Assembly: GCA_907165135.1 (NCBI GenBank)
Contig: OU015568.1
Coordinates: 10,982,501 to 11,046,500, forward strand
Reading direction: 5' to 3'
DNA length: 64,000 nucleotides
DNA from: Oikopleura dioica
Taxonomy: Eukaryota > Chordata > Appendicularia > Copelata > Oikopleuridae
Shown here: piece after piece, positions 57,050-64,000 of the stretch
Position numbering within the stretch: position 1 is the stretch's first letter
Layout: every line of letters begins with the position of its first letter
The notes under the pieces: model-generated
Databases searched by the model: none
What the model saw: the letters and a program-made list of their open reading frames with translations, nothing else
Told to the model about the DNA's origin: nothing
Position numbers and translations under genes: made by a program

Positions 57050-59788
57050 ATGCCCAGTCTCCAGTTGCGACGAATGGCGCCTCCGCCCGGAACAGCCGAC
57101 AATAAAGCGGAAAACAAGCTAGATGATTGCCCCTCGCAAACGCCATCGAAAGATCAACGTAAGATGAACTCGTCAAGCTTTGATCTAACATAATTCTAGC
57201 TCCAAAATCGAAAAGCGGTTCAAAAGCCCGAAGAAGCCCAAGAATACACCGCGAAGAGCGTTACGACCCTTGTCTCCAATCCGACGAGGAAGACGAAGAC
57301 GACCATTTGCCCACTCCCGAACCTGACAAGAAAAAGAAGAAACTGTTATAGAACCGAAACCCCAGACCTCAAAATACCCAGAACCTATCGGTGATCCAAG
57401 GGATGATCCATTCTACACAAACGTCGCAGATTTCCCTTCGGACTCAAGCTCAGACGAAGAAGATGAGCAGGAGGATAACGACGATGATGATCATCAACCG
57501 ATGACATCTACGCCTCCGAGGTAAAGATTTTTCTTCATGATAAAATCAAGCTCTTTCTATAAAGTTTAAACCGGTCTCTTCTGATCCTTCTCTTTATGTT
57601 TTTCCGCTATCGTAGCTTTTTCCCTCTTGAAATGTTTCTGAATAAGACAGGACTAAATATTTGCTCATTCATTTCAGAGCGGATTTTTTAACTCGGGGTA
57701 GTACCTAGTCACGGTGTAAAAATTTTGACACGCAGGTGCTACGGGCAACAAATTCGCGTTTGCCATCAGATGCAGCGCCCGTTATTTCAATTTTCGCGAT
57801 TTTGGAAGAGAAAACAAAGAAAACCCTATTTTGAATATTTTGACGAAAAGAGAATAGAGGACCTCTATTAGAGGTAAATAATTTACCGTAAATTAAGTAT
57901 TTTAAATTAAACGACTTTCTTTTGGGAAAACAGATGATATCTACGACAAAAACTAGAATAGAATAAAATACACTTTGCGGTTGTTTTCAGCCCTTTTTCG
58001 ATTACCATTAACATCGTAATTACAGTCCCGCTTACGAAGAAATGGTGAGCACCTCGATCGAGAGCGAGCTAAAGATGCAGAGTTTCTCGAACACGCTAAT
58101 CCTAGCCTCGGGCAAGCTCAAGATCGAGCTGTCATCCTCTCAATCACCTGAACCTCCGCCCGGACCGCGCACCAAAAATGGTCAGCGAGTGTGCCGCTAC
58201 TGCGGTATCTTCCCCGAACATGTCCGAAACGTAAGTACCGCCCACTTTCAAACACTTAATTCACTCTTTTCCAAAGATCTCTGCCCATGAACGCGCTTGT
58301 GGATCGAAAAGAATTGCATGTCAACACTGCGACAAAACGTTCAACAGTCACAAGCCTCTACAGAAGCATATGCGACACATGCACGGCGCAGAAATCACCC
58401 CTGAAGTTTCCCAGCAAATTGCTGCTTCTAAGACGCCTATCATCAAAGAAGAGCCTCAAGACGAGTGGCAAGAAGGTGAGCTAACTCCCAACTCGCGCAG
58501 TCGCACTTCTTCTCCGCTCGAAACGCCCAACAGTAGAACTTGCAAGCAGTGCGGCGATGTTTTCCCGAACCCAGCCGCGCTGAGACAACATACCAAGCTA
58601 GTGCATGTCAGTCTCGTAGGCTACGGAGACTCACCCTCAGCCTCGACGCCGGAAACTAACGCTAATAGAAGTCTCCGGCGGAGAAATGACTCGATGAACT
58701 CGAGCTGCTCGCCCATTTCGCCGATAAAATCGCCGCCGAACAAACGAACTCGCTACCCTCAAAATCAATCAACACCTCAAAGTCAAAATCACAAGAGCTC
58801 GCCCAAGCTTGCCAACATCAAAAAAGAGCCAGGATCGGAAAAAAGGTCTCAGAAAAAATTCCAGTGCGAACCATGCGGAGACGTTTTCAATTCCGAGGCT
58901 GGACGACTGCTCCATATTCAGAAATATCATTCCCCTGCCAATTATTGCTGCCACATTTGTGGAAAAACGCGCGGCACAAAGTTCGCTCTCAAGAGGCATT
59001 TGATGAAATGCCACGACTGGACGCAGGAAGAGATCGACGAACGCTACCCTGATGGTCGTAAGCTTCGCAAGCTCGGCATCGATCATAACGCTACATTCCA
59101 CGAAATGCCCTCGCTCATGACTCGTTACGATAGAACTCCCAAGCCGCTGAGCCACGATATCGCCCGTCTGGAAGAACTCTTCGGTAAGCGCTTTGATCAT
59201 CGATTTTTCGATTTGAATAACACTTAAATTTTAGTTCTGAAAAGACGATCAAGCCTTGATAGCGACGAACAAAAAGAAAATGAATCTATCGAATGTCAAG
59301 TGTGCGGCAAGGAGTTTGACGATCGCCGAGAATTTACGCTCCACGTGACCAAGAAACATCGGGCGAAATTTCGCAGGACCGACGGCCGAAAGATCCAGCG
59401 GCGAAGAACTCTTCCACTCTCCAGGTAAAAGGAAGCGAGTCCAGTTATTTCCAGTTAATACGGCGCTGGAAGGTAAATTGAAGGGTTTTGAACTGTTTGC
59501 TTTAGGACGGATGTTGACGCTATGGAGAACTCGTCCGAATCGTCGAATGACACTATTGACGGCTTCCCGTGCAGATATTGCGAGAGGGTCTTGACCACTA
59601 AGGCGAATCGTATTGTTCATGAAAGATTGCACACTGGCGAAAAGCCATTCCAGGTAGAATTTCGTTCAACAAGTATCATTAAGTTTAACTGTTATTTTTT
59701 CTAGTGCACAATCTGCTCCAAAGCATTCCCCTGCTTTACCTACCTGACAAGCCATTTAGAAATGGCACACGACATGCTCAAAGGTTGA
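57050..59788 (+). CDS. Eight-finger C2H2 zinc-finger protein
   Basis: Start MPSLQLRRMAPPPGTADNKA at 57050; acidic region DEEDEDDHLPTPEPDKKKK; then zinc fingers CRYCGIFPEHVRNISAHERAC (C2HC form), CQHCDKTFNSHKPLQKHMRHMH, CKQCGDVFPNPAALRQH, CEPCGDVFNSEAGRLLH, CHICGKTRGTKFALKRH, CQVCGKEFDDRREFTLH, CRYCERVLTTKANRIVHERLH with a TGEKPF linker, and CTICSKAFPCFTYLTSH. Ends HDMLKG at 59788. Ser/Pro linkers separate the early fingers; only the last pair is a tandem of the DNA-binding type. Probably a nuclear transcription regulator. The frame needs one more A in the A5 run at 57331-57335; without it a TAG follows. An IKEEPQDEW sequence fits a sumoylation site. Confidence 0.8.
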
Positions 59789-60376
59789 GCAGCCTAGTAT
59801 CTTCCCTCTTCTTTTTAGTATCTATTGTTGCTTAGCCAGAAAAAATATTGATCACTGTAAAAATATTATATTTCCTGAACATAGCTAAACGATGTCAAAG
59901 AACATTATGTACCTAAAAGTAACTCAAGCTTCGCCTTCTCAAAAATGATTCATCAGTCCAGACCAGGTTTCGACTTTCTTCAAGTTCCCGTTTCAGACTT
60001 TCACTGACTTGTAACTTTACTGTTATTTCAAGAAAAGAACCTAAAGTAAAAAAAGAACTATCCAACTTTGTAAATTTTATATTGCTTCTATCGACTCTAT
60101 CTCTTTTTTCTGCTTCTTCTGAATTCTTATTTCGTTCCAACAAATAAAATTTCAACGGCTTTCTTTTCGAAAGCCCAAAAGATCCTCCTCGATGATTTCA
60201 TGAAAAGACCTTCATTTAAAAAGCTCCACCATTTTTGGGCACACTTAAAAAAAACCTGTTTAAACCACGTTGAAGGAAATTTATAACCACTCGAATTAAT
60301 GTTACCATTGCTTTATCTAATGATGTGTATTAGCTGTCTCTTTGCAGACATCATTAAATAGCTTGCGCAGGAAAAA

Positions 60377-60606
60377 ATGATAACCAAAGCATTGACTGAA
60401 GACGCATTTTTTGCGAAGTTGAGGGATTTTGCGCCAGAAAGAGCAGTCACGTGCTTCATTCCTCCTGGTCATGAGTTACTCCTAGACTCAAAAACATATC
60501 TGTTTATCACTCTTGCACCACCACTTATCGGTAATTGCCCATCGTCAAGAAGGTTTCATTTGAGTACTTTTTATAGAAAAAAAAACTAAGAAGAGATCAT
60601 TTTAGA
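60377..60606 (+). CDS. 60-residue protein, unassigned
   Basis: Two exons, 60377-60530 and 60578-60606, joined across a 47 bp GT-AG intron in phase 1. Sequence MITKALTEDAFFAKLRDFAP, then VTCFIPPGHELLLDSKTYLF, ending PPLIEKKTKKRSF. The splice geometry is typical of this genome, which is the main support. The C-terminus is basic. No family is recognised. Confidence 0.45.
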
Positions 60607-61024
60607 GGAGAAATTTGACCGTTAAATTAGTTGATAAATTAAATTTCCCTAAAAATCTTTGTTAGCTAAAAAGGTAAATAATATGAAATAGCCAGATTTA
60701 ATTTATTCTAAATATGAATAATTATTCTGAGTAAATATACAGAAGGCGTAGGCGCCTGTGTTCACTCAAAGGTGAAATTCTTACTCAAAGATTTCTTTTC
60801 CCCGATTTTATGCTCACTATTTTGGAAGAAAAATAAAAGACAATCGCTCAAGTCGTAAAATAAAGAAATTTAGAAGTTGAGAAAAGCACGTGATTGGCTG
60901 AGCCGAGCCGAGAAAACAACCGAGAGCGCTCTGTCTGGAGGAGCTTCAGAGAAATTAACAAAATTAAGAAGAATTGAAGCAGGATTTTTTACAAAAAGAA
61001 GTAAAGAAGAGAAGAAAAGAGGAC
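60607..61024. promoter_or_regulatory. SYAP1 promoter region
   Basis: A GATTGGCTGAGCCGAGCCGAG stretch at 60891-60911 carries a CCAAT-type sequence about 115 bp before the SYAP1 ATG. No TATA box. Confidence 0.35.
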
Positions 61025-62957
61025 ATGTTCTCGTCTTTTTCGGGAAATCTATCGGGAGTAACAAATTGGATTTCTGAAAGTTCAAAGGCAAGATTAGATT
61101 AATTAGATGGACGATAACACTTATCATTTAAAATTCATGTTACCTTAAAAATAAGATAACAGTTCCCTATTCGAACGGGCGATGTCTTTGGGGATGTCCT
61201 CATCTTGACGGATTCTAGAGCTCTATGCTATGTCAGAAATCCGCTAAAATAGGGACATCCCAGAAGAAATCACCCGTTTAAATGGCGATACCCTTGCATA
61301 AAATCATTGTTTTGATTTGAAAGTTGTTGGAATTTTAATTTTAGCAAGCTGCAGATGCAGTGTCAAAAGGAGTCAATGACCTGAACTCCGGAATTACCGG
61401 AATGATGAAGGAAGAAGACAAAAACAAGCCGGTCGAGGATCAACCTCAATCCGAAAAACCATCTGAATCTGGTGAAGCCCCAGAATCTTCGACAGCAGCG
61501 CCAAATGCGACAGAAGAAAAAATTAAAGAAGTTTCATCGAAATTATTCTCAGACGTTTCGAGCGCTTGGGGACAAGCTCTAGGAAAGGCTTTTTGAGAGA
61601 AAGAGCTGCGGAAATGACTGATTTTCAAGTTGAAATTTTGAATTTGCTAAAATCAAACAATATTTCGCGGGCGCGTAGATTCCTTTGTGCGACTTTTGTG
61701 AGTTCTGTGAATTGACAAATCCGGTTCAAGAGCTTTTAAAATTATCCACTCTCTTTTTTTTTCTTTCTTTCGCTTTTAGCCCTAAAAAGCTTTCGGAAAA
61801 ACGGCGATCGAAAAGGTGGAACAAAACGAGCTGGTGAAGCAAGCTACAGTAACTGTTACTGATGTGGCGAAGAAAGGGGTCCAGTACGTCGAAAACGCCC
61901 CATTGATCAAGGATTTCAACGAGGAACAAAAGAAGTTTATCAGGTTGGAGAGTTTTTTAGCCCTGCCACTATTGATGGTCTGTTTCTAGCGAAAATAAAA
62001 CCACGGCGGAGAATAAAACGCCCTGGACAGGGTATAAAAATGAGGAGGAGCTCAAGGATCAGATTTTGCAACTGTCAAAGGTAAGATTTTTCATTCAATG
62101 GAGAAAAATAAAACATTTTTCAGGATAAACGAAACTTCCTCCGAGCTCCCCAGCTGGAGCCCTATTCGAGTTCGACTACAAGCAATCGCAGCCAATGGCC
62201 CTTGCTCTGCTCGAAGTCGATTCTTCGTTGAAAGAAATGCGCTTCCAACTCGTCCCAAAAGTCTCAAAGGAAGAAGATTTCTGGAGAAACTACTTTTACA
62301 GAGTGTCGTTGCTCAAACAGAACGCAGAGCCGCTCGAGGATGAGCCAGTTGCCGAAGCTCCTGTTTCCGACAAAAATGATGTAAAAAAATTCGAATTAAT
62401 TTCTAGAGCTCGTATTTACGCACGATTCTAGCTCAGTACTGAAGACGCAGAGCTGAATTTGGACGAAGAATTCGCCAGTGAAGAAGTGGGAACTAAAACG
62501 GACGAAATTCCTCAGTGGGAAAAGGAATTACAGGACGAGTTGCAGGAATACGAAGTTGTTGAGGGCGAGGAAGAGGCAAATGGAGAATGGGAAAAAGGTA
62601 AGAGAGCAAGCCGAATTTGAAAAGGAATAACGCAAGAGCGCCTAGATAAATCTGATGAGCAGCTTTTCAATGGTAAAATAGCAATACTAGATGATGATAC
62701 AGGCATAATATTGCTCGAAAAGGCAATATTATCGGTGAAAAAAAAATCAATTTGCTAACAACAAACAAGTTAAATTTTCAATAAAAATAGAGTAATCTTA
62801 CTACTGGTAGCATTCTTCATTCAGAGAAAGGGTGCTTGAAGAAGTTGATTATTGAAAGCCTGTAACCGCCTATTTTCTAGAGCTGGAAGACATGCTCGGA
62901 AACGACCCCGAAAGTTCCCCCTCCGAGTCCGCCAAGCCTCCACCATCGGGCTCTTGA
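61025..62957 (+). CDS. SYAP1: SYAP1, BSD-domain protein
   Basis: Exon 1 (61025-61087) reads [20 protein letters not shown] and is followed by a GC-AG intron of 257 bp. The body matches synapse-associated protein 1: [31 protein letters not shown], the BSD core [20 protein letters not shown] and [20 protein letters not shown], then [20 protein letters not shown] and a last exon [13 protein letters not shown] (human [20 protein letters not shown] and IEKMLQEEN). SYAP1 acts in TORC2/Akt signalling and trafficking. At 62148-62151 a run of four C must be five for the conserved [14 protein letters not shown] to be read; the sequence as given leaves the frame there. Stop TGA at 62957. Confidence 0.88.
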
Positions 62958-63852
62958 GTTCAACTGCGAGTTCTACAAAATCTGACGAAGTTTGTATACA
63001 AACCTTTCCAAAGTTTTAACCTACCCAAACACTTTTTTTAATCTAACCCCTCCTATTCGCCATTTTTTCGTTAAATCTTGCAAATTCAAAGAATTCAAAA
63101 AGTCTCTCAACTGTTATCATCAGATTCTCGTTTAGGCCTTGCTTACAACCACCTGCTATTGATAATTATTGATTAATTATTTATTTTTAATTAAGTTTGC
63201 GAAAGGGGTGTTTTTTCGCTTTGTTCTTGGTATTCTGATGAATTTTTTTAATACTATGTTCCTTGTTCAATTTCTTATTCGTTCAAGAATTCATTCTTCT
63301 ACCTATCTATTCTGAAATTTCATTATCGTGGAAGACCAGGGAAAGACACACAACCAGCCGGTGAAATTCCGAATTCAAGCGTTTCAAAGCTGAACCTGTT
63401 TGACCTCCATCAGGCTTTCTAGCTTAGAAATCAGCTGTTTTCTAATAGATATTTAAAAAGAAGAGGGGTTAGAAAGTTTGGGGAAAATTTTTGATTCGTT
63501 AATTTATGCCGGTGCATTCCCACGGCTATTTAGGTTGATATAATTCGAGGATAATCTTTTTCATTTCGTTTGGTGGGCGGGTGGCTCTGCCCGCGGCCTC
63601 CTGCTTGGTTTACGGTATCCTGAGCTGGTTTCGTGTGTCTCCCGGTTCTCACCAATTTGCGGTCGCGCTCTTTTTCAATTTGAAAATCTTTGCGCCAATT
63701 TTGTTCTAATTCATTCAGAGATGTGCTAAACGTGTGCCCAAGCGTCCAGTCCAACTAGAAAACGGCCAAAGCGAGTTTCAAAACACGAAGAAGCTAACGT
63801 AGAATTACATCGAATAGAGCACCGTCCGAGTGACTGAAGAAAAAACGGGAAA
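62958..63852. other. Intergenic stretch
   Basis: SYAP1 3' flank, then a region with no gene supported. A minus ORF at 63530-63754 lies over the likely promoter of the next gene and has no splice or family support. Confidence 0.3.
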
Positions 63853-63891
63853 ATGTCACTCCGGGGAGGCGGACAGCTTACTCAACGAAAG
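63853..63891 (+). CDS. First coding exon of the next gene (partial)
   Basis: ATG at 63853 gives MSLRGGGQLTQRK, ending at an AAG|GTAAAT donor. The gene continues beyond the window. Too short to assign. Confidence 0.5.
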
Positions 63892-64000
63892 GTAAATAAA
63901 CGTATTTTTTATTTTTGTCCAAAAAAGCATTTTGACTCATAATTTTTAGCAATTATTTCATAAAAACTTCGCTTTTCTTTTCAAGTTTTACTACAGCTGC

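Overview
The window looks like a piece of the genome of an appendicularian (larvacean) tunicate of the Oikopleura type. This is an inference from four things: chordate or metazoan gene content (troponin T, SLC22, class B GPCR, KICSTOR subunit, heparan sulfate 2-O-sulfotransferase); very dense packing on both strands; introns that are mostly 40-50 bp; and runs of same-strand genes separated by only 20-130 bp with a pyrimidine-AG just before the next ATG, as expected of trans-spliced operons.

Layout. 1-1248 (+): 3' end of a fibronectin-III membrane protein. 1328-4858 (-): an operon-like run rich in mitochondrial proteins (DUF2452/C1orf50, a small basic protein, an mtTFB-like rRNA methyltransferase, a protein with a mitochondrial-type N-terminus, an altered MIA40/CHCHD4, a 51-residue ORF). 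5312-6400 (-): a gene or pseudogene with frame breaks. 6507-14942 (-): a second operon, COA4-SERAC1-TRMT2A-CRIPT, whose introns hold a 2.4 kb foldback transposon and a 0.58 kb palindromic MITE. 15344-17690 (-): a mitochondrial-like protein and KICS2. 17959-23359 (+): a large SAFB-like SAP/RRM protein. 23624-25075 (-): heparan sulfate 2-O-sulfotransferase. 27416-28523 (-): cathepsin H. 28870-30365 (+): ENTPD5/6-like nucleotidase. 31099-31684 (+): two-TM protein. 32606-33870 (+): cathepsin L. 34789-42340 (+): an unrecognised gene interrupted by a 5.06 kb hAT-like element (35053-40116) carrying degraded pieces of host genes, including topoisomerase 3-beta. 44208-46916 (+): SLC22 transporter. 47281-48515 (+): troponin T. 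48799-51380 (-): class B GPCR. 53622-54580 (-): unknown coiled-coil/beta protein. 54960-55483 (-): RPS23. 57050-59788 (+): eight-finger zinc-finger protein. 60377-60606 (+): small protein. 61025-62957 (+): SYAP1. 63853 (+): start of another gene.

Reading several genes against their families shows repeated one-base frame breaks inside homopolymers of otherwise conserved genes (mtTFB, SERAC1, SAFB, zinc-finger protein, SYAP1). The raw sequence therefore probably carries homopolymer-length errors, and single frameshifts here should not be taken as pseudogenisation without read support. The TOP3B copy inside the hAT-like element has more than that: a missing N-terminus, an internal loss and a changed active-site neighbour.

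The most interesting points are the hAT-like element with long subterminal inverted arrays and captured gene fragments; the placement of two transposons at 5' splice sites; a MIA40 that has lost exactly its inner disulfide pair; and a duplicated alternative terminal exon. No tRNA, rRNA or CRISPR locus was seen.
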